Assembly: GCA_023079485.1 (NCBI GenBank) | Contig: CM041084.1 | Coordinates: 18,442,609-18,506,608, forward strand | From: Archilochus colubris | Taxonomy: Eukaryota > Chordata > Aves > Apodiformes > Trochilidae | Direction of reading: 5' to 3' | DNA length: 64,000 nucleotides | Part shown: in pieces, positions 1-11,534 of the stretch | Position numbering within the stretch: the stretch's first letter is position 1 | How the letters are laid out: each line of letters opens with the position of its first letter | Made by a program: the position numbers and the translations under genes | The notes under the pieces: model-generated | The model's database searches: none | Told to the model about the DNA's origin: nothing | What the model saw: only the letters and a program-made list of their open reading frames with translations

Positions 1-622
1 AACTTTGGATTCCATACTGTAATTCTTACTCATTAAAAACTCCCACTATATAACAACAGGAATTTAAAGGAATAAAAAGTTCAAAAGTGGATTCCCTTGT
101 GACTCGGGTTTCAAAAATCTGTGTGTAAAAAAGGAAGGACAAACAGCAAGTCCAGGCTGTCATTACAAGCTTAGTCAAAAAGGAGATATTGCAACTGCAG
201 CAGAAGATCAGACTGGCTAGGGTTGGGGTTGGTTTGTTTATTAAAACTACAGCTCTGAAACCAAAGTAATGCAGGACTGCAGACAGTGTACGAGTCTTAA
301 AAATTTAAGATTATAACTGAAGAGAAGTATATTTTTTGTGGCTGAATTTGTACTTAGTACCATCACATTAGCAAAATAATTATGGTTTGCAGAATTTCAT
401 CTACTTCACAGTCTGAAACATTAAAAAGTACATCCATTTTAGTGCAACAAGAAAGCAAATGAAAGCCTACCAAAAATATCCTTTTGAAAATTATTAACCT
501 TCTGCTGTGCAGTGAGAGTTCCTTGTTGCATTTCTTCCATCTGCAGAAAGGAAAACTGCAGTTTGCAGCCGGATGAAGTGCTGTAACAGCAGGACGTGCA
601 GTTCTCAAGAATCATTCAAATG
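1..622 (-). other. MLLT10: MLLT10 3' UTR (continues beyond base 1)
   Basis: Sequence downstream of the stop on the transcript strand is AT-rich and non-coding. The only canonical AATAAA I see here on the minus strand is at 237-242. The GT-rich element expected after it is not obvious, so the main polyadenylation site may lie outside the window. Confidence 0.7.
237..242 (-). promoter_or_regulatory. Candidate polyadenylation signal AATAAA in the 3' UTR
   Basis: AATAAA on the minus strand about 380 bases after the stop codon. It is the only canonical hexamer between the stop and base 1. The downstream minus strand is C/A-rich rather than GT-rich, so it could be a weak proximal site. Confidence 0.35.
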
Positions 623-667
623 TCAACTCTTCTCTGATGCAACTGGTCCAGTTTTATCATTGAGCCT
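623..667 (-). CDS. MLLT10: MLLT10 terminal coding exon (residues 800-813 and stop)
   Basis: After an acceptor reading ctcttgcacag, 14 codons RLNDKTGPVASEKS precede a TGA at 623-625. This is the conserved AF10 C-terminus, and its phase 0 start fits the preceding exon ending QKVT. No open frame of 60 or more residues covers it; it was found by reading the splice acceptor and the known ending of the family. Confidence 0.95.
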   Translation of the reverse strand, partial: RLNDKTGPVASEKS

Positions 668-1999
668 CTGTGCAAGAGAAAATACTTCTAAAAATCAGAT
701 TATAAAATAGAGTTAAGTAAAACTAAAGTTATACAAATGACAGAGCAGATGAAGTACGTGGGCTTGAGTAACTTTTGCGCCGTAAGGAATAATCCTGCAT
801 CATAAAATAAAAAGTGGGAAAGGAGTAGTAGTAGTAGTAGACTAGTCCTGCACTGAAGCAGCTTGTACTCGTGTCATCACAACTGGCATTAGAAAACATC
901 ACTTTAGCTGCTAATTCCATTCCAACAAGACTTGCTGTCCTGGCTGCTGGTCTCTGTGCAGAACAGCACGATGGGCCAGGCAAACACCAGGTGACCTCTG
1001 CTAAGTTTTAGCCACAGGAAAGGGCTGAGAGCTGCACTGCTGCACCAGACTGGAAATAGAATTCCCATTTCATACCTGTCAGGATTATCTTTCTTTCATA
1101 AATTCCTACAAAGACATTGCCTGCAAGTATCAAAAGGACCGAGCAAAAACCTCATCTCATTCACTGAGCACATGGGACTGCTTGAAAACCTGTTCCAACT
1201 GGAAAAGAGATTAAAGCACTCTAACTTTTGGCAAATAGAAAATTTGTTTTGAATTATTTTTGGACTAAAATAGTTCAACAATCCAGTGCAAGCTGCCTCA
1301 ATTCTACTTTTTTTTTTAATAAAAGCTATTTCAAAAGAAATTTAATTCTAAGGGGTTTATTTGGAAGATGTTCTGAGATTTCCTGGATTTTTTTCTGCAG
1401 TAAACTGTAGTAAGAACAAAAAATAAAATTGTAACAACCTATTTGTAAAATATACTACTACTGCCTAGCCACACTCTCCACCCCAAGCTATAGCCATTTC
1501 AAGAAATCAAAAATAAGGTTAAATATACAGTAGTTTGTTCTGATAACAACCAAATACAGGGTTTCAATTCCAATCACTACTTATTTTTAGAAAACTAGAG
1601 GAAATAAATTTTAAACACACTGGAATAAATGGTGAACATTTCCAACTAAAGGCAAGGCACTGAGCAAAGCCCTGCAGGCAAGAACATGATCTTGCCCGAA
1701 TCCTGAAGGTGCAACATCACAACAATGGATCCAGCTGGAAAAAGTGACAGTGACAGCTGAATAAAGTAAATGCTCGTATTTTTCAATGGAAGGGAGATGT
1801 TTCCAGAAAATCTGTCTTGAAAATTCATCATTTATGTTTTGTGTTTCACCTTAAGTTTGGGAAGTACCATAGAACTCCAGCTGCCCAAGTCTGTCTCCAC
1901 CACTGTGTCCCTACAGTAGCTGGAAACTCGAAGTGGGGAGCAGAGAGGGGACTGGTCTCTAGCCCTCAACTCTTCCTGCCTGTTCCAGATAAGCTTATC

Positions 2000-2024
2000 T
2001 TTTTTTTTTTTTTTTTTTTTTTTT
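2000..2024 (+). repeat. T25 homopolymer (A25 on the transcript strand)
   Basis: Uninterrupted run of 25 T. It could be the poly(A) end of a minus-strand retroposon, but the adjoining sequence does not match any element I recognise, and no target-site duplication is evident. Confidence 0.9.
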
Positions 2025-2050
2025 ACTACCACTGCCACCTGATATCTTCT

Positions 2051-2084
2051 CCAAGGAACACTGTCTTCCAAGGAACTTTGTCTT
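2051..2084 (+). repeat. Two-copy 17-base tandem duplication
   Basis: Copies at 2051-2067 and 2068-2084 share 15 of 17 bases (CCAAGGAAC..TGTCTT). It adjoins the T25 run and looks like local slippage. Confidence 0.8.
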
Positions 2085-2818
2085 CCTGCTCTAGTCATCC
2101 TTTTTTTTACAAGTTCCATGTGTTCCCTCCCTTTATCCTTTTAAGAACCTTAGAAATTGAAGGCTATTCTCTGACTCCCTGAATAAAGAATTCTTGTCTT
2201 GGGGACAGAGGTTACAGGCAAAAGCTGAAGACAATGGAACATCTTCAGGAGAAAAATGTGTATTGTTTCCTTATATGTTTTATAACTCTATCAAGCAAAG
2301 GAGTTGCTCAGTCTCCCAGTGTACAGCCTCACACTCCCACTTCAGAATCAAGATATGCATAGCCAGTTCTCCTCAGACATTTTTCACCTTCCCAGCAATG
2401 GGCTTCCTCATCTCTCCAGTCATAATCTGATCTCTGCAACTCCACAGTACCTGAGGCCTGGCCAGGACAAACTCTTCAAGTAAGGTGATGAAAGGAATGA
2501 TCTACAAAACTGCAGACACATCTGGAAGGAGATGGGATGAAGAGGACTAGGGCTGCAGTTGTGTTACAAGGAGAAGGTGAGGATCACTGGACTGGTGTCC
2601 TGATCCAGGGAAACAGGAGTGTGCAGCAGACAGGTGAGGTGTGAGTGACTGCAAGTTTGCAGAGTTCTGAACCTCATTAAGTGCAGGTCAAGGCTCAAGA
2701 AAAATAAAGGTAAAATCCACTGTCCTTTAGTTGTAAATGCAGGCACAAAATTTGCTTCTTATCTTTTAGGTACCTCATGGAGGTATTACACTGAAAACGA
2801 GGTGAGAAATATACTTAC

Positions 2819-3031
2819 TGTCACCTTCTGGGCTGCATTATCTCCATGAATTGTAAGGAATGGGTTGGTGGCAGCTGCATTAAGTGGTGAGGCCTGTGTG
2901 CCTGAAAGGAGGTTGTTTATGGGTATCTGTGCTCCTCCAGTAATCTGCAACTGCTGTACTTCAGACTGATGGTGTTGGTGGTGGTGATGCTGTTGCTGTA
3001 CTAATTGATACAAAAGGGCCTGATGTTGTTC
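2819..3031 (-). CDS. MLLT10: MLLT10 exon with Gln/His tract (residues 729-799)
   Basis: The 213 bases (71 codons, phase 0 at both ends) start EQHQALLYQLVQQQHHHHQHHQ and, in the DNA, mix CAG, CAA, CAC and CAT codons. The exon continues with IPINNLLSGTQ and TNPFLTIHGDNAAQKVT. The acceptor is atttttttaag and the donor GTGACA|gtaagt. If the donor were ignored, the frame would run 9-10 more codons to a stop near 2786. Confidence 0.95.
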
Positions 3032-3774
3032 CTTAAAAAATATGAGGAAAGGGAGGAGAAAAAAAAATATTTACCAAAAAGCAGCTCTTCCCTCGATTTT
3101 TGCATATCCACATCTTCAGTCAGTGCAACCCTTCACCTAATGCCAGTTAATTTAAGTTACACTAAATAAGTTTCATCACAGTGTGGGAAAGGGAAGAAAG
3201 TGCCTACAAAATTTCCTGAAATCAGCAGCTCAGAAGTTCAGCTGAGCCTGCTGGCTTCTATCAGGCCTCTATCAGAAGAAATGTACCCCAGAAGAGTATC
3301 AAACCATGTTTGTCAAAGTACTAAAACAACACAATTAACACTACAAACAGTTAAACCAAGTACCTAGTGGCCTACATGAATACTGTAAAGCAGAGCAAAG
3401 ACATCCCACGAGATGATAACAAAAAATCTTTTGCTATAGTCCTCGTGTTATCAGATAATAGCTTAAGATACTGTGAAAATCCACACATGGTCCCTAACTC
3501 TGCTGCCCACAGCTGATGCTGGGAAAGAGCATCCACCACATCCACACAAGAGGAAAGGTACTGAGGGCACTAGGGAATGTTTTTACCAGCAATACACACA
3601 GCCCAACAATTTAGTAATTTAGTGCAACTATCATCCAAAAAGAATGAAGCAACTGAAAAAGTAAAACACTACCAAAACTCGTAACACATTCCTAGTATTT
3701 ATTTTAGACTAAGGAGCTCATCCATGCCTCAGAATACAATAGAGGAATAAATCATAATTAGCTGGAAAACTTAC
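3032..3774 (-). other. MLLT10: MLLT10 intron, 743 bases
   Basis: Short intron between the two Q/H-rich exons. I see no repeat or gene in it. Confidence 0.85.
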
Positions 3775-3877
3775 TGATGTGAGTTGCTGGGTACTTAGTA
3801 ATTGCTGAAATTGCTGGTGCTGTTGATGGAGTAGAAGTTGTCTCTGCTGGTCAGGAAGTAATCCCAGTCCTGAGGCA
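3775..3877 (-). CDS. MLLT10: MLLT10 exon, glutamine-rich (residues 694-728)
   Basis: The 103 bases complete the Ser codon and read ASGLGLLPDQQRQLLL, then HQQHQQFQQLLSTQQLTS, ending in phase 0. The acceptor is ccctgcag and the donor ACATCA|gtaagt. This Q-rich segment is conserved in AF10. Skipping it would shift the frame. Confidence 0.95.
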
Positions 3878-4400
3878 CTGCAGGGTTTGACAGGGTAATA
3901 CTGTAGTTTATATTAAAGTATGGTAACTTTTTATTTCAGCTTTCAATTGAAACAAAGAAAATATGTATATAAATAGAAGGTTCCTATTTAGCATTTTGAT
4001 TGTATACTGTCAAATATGAATAGATTCTGTCCAGTTGCATTTCTTGACACCTACTCATTGCCTCAATAGTCTCACTTATGCTGCACAACAGCAACACCTT
4101 GCTGTTACATACACATGATTTTTAAACTCACATCTTTAAATAATAACAAAATAATGACCATTTCTACATTTTTTCTAACTACTATATGCAGAATGGACAG
4201 ATTTAATACCATAAGACAGTTCTTGGCAACCTTTAATACTTACATAGCATTTATTTTAATCTTGGTTAGCTTCTAATCATTTTAAACTATCATTTCCATC
4301 TAATTATCATCTCTTGCTATATTCAAATCACTATTGCCTATGCCTATATATAATTTAGCAAACACATTCAGCCTTCAAGTGGGCCAACTGATACTGCCAT

Positions 4401-4444
4401 GGCAGGAAGCCCCCAGGGCAGGAAGCCCCCGGGGCAGGAAGCCA
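4401..4444 (+). repeat. 16-base GC-rich minisatellite, 2.75 copies
   Basis: Units GGCAGGAAGCCCCCAG, GGCAGGAAGCCCCCGG and a partial third. The array is bounded on both sides by GCCATGGC. It is much more GC-rich than its surroundings. Confidence 0.9.
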
Positions 4445-5214
4445 TGGCTGCCTCTGCACTTGCTTCCACTTAGCTCCCAGTCCCTATTGTCACACGTACA
4501 TAAAACTTTCTGCAGCTCCTTGGGATGCTGGGCAGGGGGAACTGATGCAGCTGACAACTGGTCTGGGAATAAAGGGTTTCTTCAGCTGTGCCAGCTGACT
4601 GCAAGACCAACAGCATGAACAAGGGCGATTTTGAAACAGAAGACCAGGAAGACAGCTGAATTTACCAGTGTTAGCTTTTACTAATTTAAAACACCCACTG
4701 AATTATTAAGGTGAAATTTCATGACCGGTTTACCCTGCTATTGAAAGGTGAAGTATTTCCCTTTCAATTGCACATTTCTGTGCTCTCCTGTTTCACTCTC
4801 TTGCACAACGAGCTGCATCTTGTAGGAACTGAACTGAAACCTAAGCACAAAACACACAAAGATTTCCTATTCATGCAGATGAGGTTATTGTGTCAATGCA
4901 CAAACACCAGTATCAGGAAGGTGTGTGCAGGGTGGCCAACAAGACAACAGCTTTGCTGTCTATGATTGGTATAAGGAATTAAATTAAGTCAGCCACAAAT
5001 CTGCACAGTTAGGCTACAATCATTGAGCTCTTCAAGACATGATATTAATCTTGCCTTTCTGCAGCAGTTAGCATACCTTAGCCCAGCTCCATGGTCACTT
5101 TGACATTTACTTTCAAACACCCATAGTATTGCCATCCTCTACTGCTTGGACTGGGCAAGGAATAGCCACACCTTGTTTCATACTTCATTGGTTGGACTCA
5201 GTGCTATGGGAAAA

Positions 5215-6710
5215 GTGCTGGGAAATCTCTGTCTATGGGAAGTTTATGGGTATGGATGGGATACTAAGGGACACAGGGTACTAAGGGGGCAGGCAGAAGT
5301 GCTCACCAAACCACTGTCCATCATCTATCAGCAGTCCTGGCTAACTGGGAAGGTCTCAGTTAACTGGAGATCAGCAAATGTGATGCCCACCTACAAGGTC
5401 TGGAAGGAGGATCCAGGGAACTACAGATCTGTCATTCTGACCTTGGTACTGGGGAAGGTTATGAAGCAGACCACCTTGGGTGCCATCATGTGGCATATGC
5501 AGGACTAAAAGAAAATCAGGTCCAGTCAGCATGGGTTTATGAAAAGCAAGCCCTGCTTGAAGAACCTGATTAACTTCTATGACAAGGTGACCCACTTAGT
5601 GAGGTCATGAGGGAAAAGGCTGCGGGTGTTGTTTACCTGGACTTCTGTAAAGCCTCTGACACAGTTTCCCACAACATTCTCCTGGAGAAACTGGCTGCTC
5701 ATAGCTTGGTTGTTCCCTTCACTGGGTAAAATCCTGGGCAGACAGCTGGGCCCAAAGAGTTGTGGTGAATGGAGTTAAATCCAGCTGGTGGCTGGTCACA
5801 AGTGGTGTTCCCAGGGCTCAGTGTTGGGGACAGTTCTCTTGAGTATCTTTATCAATTATCTGGATGAGGGGACTGAGTGCACCCTCAGTAACACCAAGGT
5901 GGGTGGGAGTGTTTATCAGCCTGAGGGTAGGAAGGCTCTAAAGGGGACCTTGGACAGGCTGAGTGGATGGGCAGAGGCAAATTTAAGGAGGCTCAGTGCT
6001 GAGTCCCACACTTTGCTCACAACAATCCCCAGAAACACTACAGGCTTAGGGAGAGTGCTTGGAAAGCTGCTTGGTGGAAAAGGACCTGGGGGTGTTGGAT
6101 GACAGCCAGCTGAACATGAGCCAGCAGTGTGCCCAGGTGGCCAAGAAGGCCAAAGGCATCCTGGCCTGTATCAGGAACAGTGTGGCCTGCAAGGGAAGGG
6201 AAGTGATGGTGCCCCTGTATTCAGCACCTCGAGTACTGTGTTCAGTTCTGGGACCCTCTTCAAGAAGGACATCGTGGTGTGGAATCTGACCATAGAAGGG
6301 CAATAAAGCTGGTGAAGGGTCTAGAGCACAAGTTTTATAAGAAGCAGCTGAGGGAACTTGAGTTTGTTTATTCTAAATAAAAGGAGGTTGAGGGGAAACC
6401 TTATCACTCTCTACATCTACCAGAAAGGAGGTTGTGGTGAGGTGAGTGTTGGTCTCTTCAGCAAATAAAAAGTGATAGAACAAGAGGATATACGTCAAGT
6501 AGTGCCAGGGGAGATATAGATTGGATATTAGGAAAATTTCTTCATGGAAAGGGTTATCAAGCACTGGAACAGGCTGCCCAGGGGAAGTGGCCAGGTCACC
6601 ATTGCTGGAGGTATTCAGAGCCATGGTTTAGTGATGGACTTAGCAGTGTTGGGCTAACAATTGGACCTGATGATCTTAAAGATCTTTTCCAACCTAAATG
6701 ATCCAACAGT
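5215..6710 (+). mobile_element. CR1 non-LTR retrotransposon, 3' part, inactivated
   Basis: Plus-strand translations match the CR1 reverse transcriptase in order across several frames: KPLSIIYQQSW and DPGNYRSV (5311-5440), QHGFMKS and NLINFYDKVT (about 5525-5590), VSHNI (about 5660), [19 protein letters not shown] (about 5815-5870), [19 protein letters not shown] (about 6108-6165), then [10 protein letters not shown]. The element ends near 6710 in a degenerate form of the CR1 3' end (TTTTCCAACCTAAATGATCC). Frameshifts and stops separate the blocks, and the catalytic FADD segment is absent, so it is dead. It lies antisense to MLLT10. The 5' end is approximate. Confidence 0.9.
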
Positions 6711-6714
6711 TTCC

Positions 6715-7090
6715 CATAATATACTTCACAACATGCATTAGTACACTCTACCACTCTTCTAAATCTCAAACCTCTTGTCAGTGGTCTTTTTCCTAGCCAA
6801 GACAATTTTAATGATCTCAGCCTGTGCAGGCCATTTTGCCTCTGATTACTCTGTACAGTTTTTTCCCTTGTATTATTTCCTATCCTGAAACTGCATAACC
6901 AGAACTGCACATAATATCCCACGTACACACAGACCAAGGATTTAACATGACAGAACACACAATGGATAACACCATTCAATTTCTTTACCAGTAACTGCTA
7001 GCAGAGCTTGTTGATGGAAGCAAAGATGACACTTTACCCATAGAAACTCCCAAATTTTCCTCCTGAACTACAACAGCGAAACTCACAGCT
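6715..7090 (-). mobile_element. Old CR1-like relic, opposite orientation
   Basis: On the minus strand, around 6895-6920, the frame reads YYVQFW, the counterpart of the conserved CR1 segment LEYCVQFW, with further weak similarity on either side. It is more diverged than the adjoining plus-strand CR1, suggesting that the younger element landed beside or inside an older one. Ends are approximate. Confidence 0.5.
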
Positions 7091-9967
7091 AACATGAGCT
7101 AGAACTGCCTGTTAGACTTTCAAATTACATAACTCATCGATTAATGGACATTTCTTCAAACAGCTTTAAATTGATTATCTGTAAGAAGTACTTAAAATTA
7201 TTGCCTTCAGTTTGACTAATACCATTATTTCCTCCTTCTCTTTTTACCTCACTTTTGCTGTATTTTTCTATACTAGAATGAATCATCTCCACTGTTTTTT
7301 CATTCTTTTACCCCTTTCTTTTTTTCCTCTATCATGTTTTACCTTTGCACTTCCTTTTTCATGCTGTTTTCTCTCTTCCCTTTCTCTGCTCTGCCTTCCT
7401 CTCTTACCCTGCATTGGCACTTGAAAGAAAATACCCTCAGCCAGTAGCTGAGACCTAAGTGTCTGGAAATGAAACCTAACTGCAGAAGACAAAACTGCAG
7501 CTCTCAAGCTTCCCAGAAAAGGCAGCTCACTGGGTTTCAACACAGAGCTTTCTCTCAACCAGATCAGCTTGGAATGTAAATATAATCCTTTTTAGCTTCT
7601 CATTAAAAGGTATATGATCAGTCTGAAACTCTCAATCCTAGTCTTCTCTGGTTGTGAGAATGTAAAGGAACAATCCTATCTTTTTCCTCAAATCACTTCA
7701 TCTCCCAGTTGCTAGCAATCTGTATTAAGCCATCTTTTTCCCAGAAAAGAATCAAGTATTTTTCCCTGCCAAAGAAATGTAGGCTCTTTAACCTACAAAC
7801 TGAAGCTCTCAAACAGCAGCGTGCAAATCAGTGTTTTCTCACCTCCCTGTGTTAAAGAGCTCACATGAATAAGGACAATACACGTAAAGAAGTCTCCATG
7901 TATTGGTGAATAATGCAGCTATTTTTCCACATGAAGCCATCTCAACAGATTCTGAAGCTTGGGAAGTTACTGTATGTAGCAACTTACAGGAACCTCTGGC
8001 AACTCTTTCAATTACAGAACAACACACAGAAGTTAGCAAGCAGGGCTGAGTCCTCATGTGGCTTTTCCAACTGCGAATACCAACGTAAACCACCTCCAAA
8101 CTTGATCACCACCACACAATCTAACCAGGTTCAGAGAGCCCTCAACAGCCTGGCAGCAAAACTCCACGCCTGCCTCTGCTTGTTACCATTTAACCTTCCC
8201 ACTTCAGCAGTTCAAAGAGTAGCGATACCTAGAGGAATTTAACAGGAAAGAAATAGTCCACACTGGTTGCCATGGAAACAGCAGTGAACTCAAGTGGCAG
8301 GAACAAATGGTGTCCCATATAGTTTCAAAACCAATAATCTTAACTGGTAGAAAATGCTTTTAGATTTTCTCTCTTTTTTTCTTTTTTTTCATTCGAAGTC
8401 ATCCCAGAGCCTCTTCACGACTTAAGTTTCAGTCAGAGGGAAAGCTTTTCATACTTTTCACTGAAGCATTAGCAATGGAAGAAACAGGAATTAGGAACAT
8501 CCATGTTACTACTAAGATCATATTAGCACTAACTGGCATTGGTGTTTGCTCAGCCTGAACTTTTTTCCTCTAAACAGACAACTAGAAATACTGAAAACTA
8601 ACAGAATATGGGGGCAATTAAAGGAAGGGGGGCCAGCAAATCATCTGGATGAGCTCCATAAAGCAAGAGAATTCTGAGAAAAGTGCACCTTTAAATTTAA
8701 TATGAATATCAATTTTAAAAAAGTATTACTAAGGGAGAGGTGTAAAGAGAGACCATGCAAAAAGAGAAATAGAGAAATGGAAATGCTGGCCATTATCTGT
8801 AATTTATAAATAAGCTTATTTTATCAGAAAATAGGGAATAATTGGACTATTCCAGACTATGCTCAAAGTTCAAATGTGAGCCTACAAACAGGATACTAGT
8901 TGCAGATTTCTGTATGAACTGAAGTATTTACTTCTATGCTACACACTCAAGAGTTACAGCACTTAGATGGATTTATGAAAAAAAGGGACAAAAGAACTTC
9001 TACAATATAAAGAGTCAGAAACAATCTCTGTGATAATAAAATTGTATCAGAAAACAGCAGCATGACCAGCACATTTTGGCATTACCTGACTCTGGAAAGC
9101 ATTATATAAGTAGTTAATATTGATTTTATCTTACTTGTCACACAAGAGTAACAAAATTCTTGTACTTTCAGCGGCCCTCTGATACTCAAGAAAGAAGGTA
9201 CATTTCATTAAGAAATGTCTTTTGTTTAACCTACAAAATTATCATATATGAGGTACTTATGAAAAATATAACCTCCTAGTAAAAATATAAGAGCACACAA
9301 AACAAACAAGATTCACTTGTAAGTATCAGGTTTTATGAGCCTATTGAAGCAACACCACACAATGATTTGGTATACGAATATTCAGGAGCTGCCAAACAAA
9401 CACCGAGGGGAAAAAAAAAGGGAACTACAAAATTAGGGATCCCTTGCATGACTCCTCTTACATACGCCTTTTTTGGTGGGTAATCCACCATAATCTCAAA
9501 AAATAACCTCTACTTAAAGATAAGTAATCCACAGAATATTTGCAGGCATTTCTTTCTACACGGAACCTTCATTCTCCTTCCAAAAAGGTGGGACAATACA
9601 AAACGTGGGGAAAAGGAGAGTGGGGAGAATGAGCTAGAGCAGGCTCTGCTCTATTCCGAAGTACTTCCAGACCAAACAGTCCTTTCCCCTTCCTGGAAGG
9701 CAGCTGTCTCCTTTTGTTACCCATTTGCCTTGCAGCTCAAGCAGCAGCAGTTAATGCCACTGAGGATCCCCAGGTTTGGGGAAGAGCTGTTACGCATACT
9801 CAAGCATGGATCTCGTTACGCATTTAAAAATCCTTAGGAAGCCAGCTTGAAAAACTAATTTTGTTGCCTCTGGAGTCAGATACAGAGATCAGACAACACC
9901 ATGCTACTGTATTACTACCCTGGTTAGTTATGCCTTTTACATCTTTAATTATATGACCATATACTGT

Positions 9968-9993
9968 CCTCTCCCTCCCCCTCCCCCCTTCTT
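9968..9993 (+). repeat. Pyrimidine tract, G-rich purine run on the transcript strand
   Basis: CCTCTCCCTCCCCCTCCC followed by CCTTCTT, with no purines. Low-complexity sequence about 400 bases before the next transcript exon's far side; no function can be assigned. Confidence 0.8.
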
Positions 9994-10363
9994 ATTGCAA
10001 CAAATGGTAGCTTTTCAGTGCTCCTTTAATCCTAGAAGAACAATTGGCAGGACAAAGAACATTGTTTTCTGAACTACAAAAAAAACGCTTGAGCACATTT
10101 ACATAATTACATTTGTTTAGGAATTTGACTTGATTAAGAAACAGGAATAAATAGCTACTAAGATTCCCAAAAGCAGCAAGCATCTTTAACTTGACTATCT
10201 CTGCTTCGTTACATGCCTTCTTACTTCCATTCACAGATCAGGGGCAGAACCTAATTACAAGCTAAGGAAGAAATAGTACCATTTGAACAAGACAGTTGAA
10301 AATATAGCTAAACTGAAAACAGCAGACAGTATCAAGAAAAACATCAGAACAGCAAATCCTTAC

Positions 10364-10725
10364 CTGTTATTTAATGTGGTTGGCAGAGGATGCGTTGCAT
10401 TGGGTGGCACGGTTGCATGAGTGAGAGGAGAAGGGTTCTGTGATATTGTTGCTGGGGTCTGAATTACCCCATTTAAAGCCCCTACAATTCCATTGATTGC
10501 CAGCTGGCTGGCTGGCAGTGCTCCAATTATTCCACCCACACCAGGCACTGCAGGAATGGTGGAGGTTACAGTCTGCATACCACTAGCTAGTGCCCCCACT
10601 GTCACACCATTGACCTGTTGAACTCCTGTGACTCCTGAGCCTTGCTGAGCTGGACTCTGCCCAGCAGGTGGTGGAGTGGAAAGAGATGATGAACTGCTGG
10701 TGCTTTGTCCGCTGGAGGTTATCTC
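10364..10725 (-). CDS. MLLT10: MLLT10 exon, Ser/Gln then Val/Gly/Ala-rich (residues 574-694)
   Basis: The 362 bases start EITSSGQSTSSSS, pass through STPPPAGQSPAQQGSG, NGVTVGALASGMQ and AINGIVGALNGVIQTP, and end THPLPTTLNN plus two bases of a Ser codon. The acceptor is tacacccag and the donor AACAG|gtaagg. The repeated GI(I/V)GAL pattern (two copies about 13 residues apart) is a feature of AF10 and suggests a hydrophobic segment inside an otherwise polar tail. Confidence 0.96.
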
Positions 10726-10851
10726 CTGGGTGTAAAAACAAACAACAAAACCCCCTCAGCTGCATAAAATTTCACCTAACAGAACAGTGCAAGGACTAAG
10801 ATGCGTTAACTTGTAACAAGTTTAAGTTTAGAAGCAACAAATGAATATTAC
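10726..10851 (-). other. MLLT10: MLLT10 intron, 126 bases
   Basis: The shortest intron in the window, with normal GT and AG ends. Confidence 0.93.
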
Positions 10852-10940
10852 CTGATTTAATACAGGAAGAGAATTGTCCGGTAAAAAACTGTTTCCCAGA
10901 TGGGGGCTTTTACTGCTGTTCAAGGAATCAGTGCTGGGTG
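10852..10940 (-). CDS. MLLT10: MLLT10 exon (residues 544-573)
   Basis: The 89 bases complete the split Ala codon and read PSTDSLNSSKSPHLGNSF through LPDNSLPVLNQ, ending in phase 0. The acceptor is ttactttag and the donor ATCAG|gtaata. It matches AF10 just after the zipper. The intron to the next exon is only 126 bases. Confidence 0.94.
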
Positions 10941-11345
10941 CTAAAGTAATTATTTAAAAAAAATACACAGTGATTCAACTTCTACAACAAGCAAACAGGT
11001 TCAGAGTAGTTATTTCAAAATCACATCACAGGTGAACATAAAAAATGTAAAGATAACCTTAAAATCATTGCCGAATATTAATTAAATATTAATATTAATT
11101 AAATAATTGGTGAATCAGATTCAAACAGATGTGCTCCAGACTGAAGTAAACAAGAAACTGCACTGAAACAAGTACTAATGATTCACCTTACAACTGACCT
11201 TTTAAACCTGCCAAACAAATACTTCGTCTACATTCATCCTACATCTATGAGCATCTCGCACCAATGGCATATGTAGATGAAAATGGTATTTAATATAAAT
11301 GCATCTTCAAATTACTTTGATAGTTCTACAATCTCCCCTACTTAC
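10941..11345 (-). other. MLLT10: MLLT10 intron, 405 bases
   Basis: Intron downstream of the zipper exon. It contains a 15-base exact direct repeat (11074-11088 and 11091-11105, AATATTAATTAAATA), AT-rich and partly palindromic. Confidence 0.9.
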
Positions 11346-11534
11346 CTGCTTGTCCTGGGAAGGCATGTACTTGATGAGAAGGGCTAGGATTTGAAGTTAT
11401 TGTTGGAAAGGGCACGGAAAGCTGTGCATTGAGGAGCTGAAGCCTCTCCTTCTTAGCAGTCAAATTCTTTATCTGTTCTTCTAACCGCCTATTTTCAACC
11501 TGAAGTTGGTGTAATGACTTAAGCATTCCTAAAA
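11346..11534 (-). CDS. MLLT10: MLLT10 exon carrying the leucine zipper (residues 481-544)
   Basis: The 189 bases encode ILGMLKSLHQLQVENRR and the rest of the coiled coil. Leucines at 491, 498, 505, 512 and 519, with Met at 484, fall at exact seven-residue spacing. This is the AF10 leucine zipper, which forms a coiled coil with DOT1L. It is followed by SVPFPTITSNPSPSHQ, a proline-rich linker. The acceptor is taccttag and the donor AGCAG|gtaagt. This is the most strongly conserved stretch in the window. Confidence 0.98.

Larger units (their letters stand above)
668..2818 (-). other. MLLT10: MLLT10 last intron, 2151 bases
   Basis: Intron between the Gln/His exon and the terminal exon. It holds a short (GTA)n run near 826-841, a T25 homopolymer at 2000-2024 and a two-copy 17-base duplication at 2051-2084. 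The open frames inside it look like chance. No other gene is seen. Confidence 0.85.
3878..10363 (-). other. MLLT10: MLLT10 intron, 6486 bases
   Basis: Intron holding a GC-rich 16-base minisatellite (4401-4444), a decayed sense-oriented CR1 (about 5215-6710), an opposite-facing CR1 relic (about 6715-7090) and a pyrimidine tract at 9968-9993. Nothing else between 7100 and 9960 is recognised. Confidence 0.85.

Noticed and set aside
1817..2182. A 121-codon plus-strand open frame
   Set aside because: It is carried by the T25 homopolymer, which encodes a Phe run and has no stop codons, so its length is an artefact of low complexity.
5146..6289. Several open frames resembling a reverse transcriptase gene
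   Set aside because: They are broken pieces of a CR1 retrotransposon and not a host gene.
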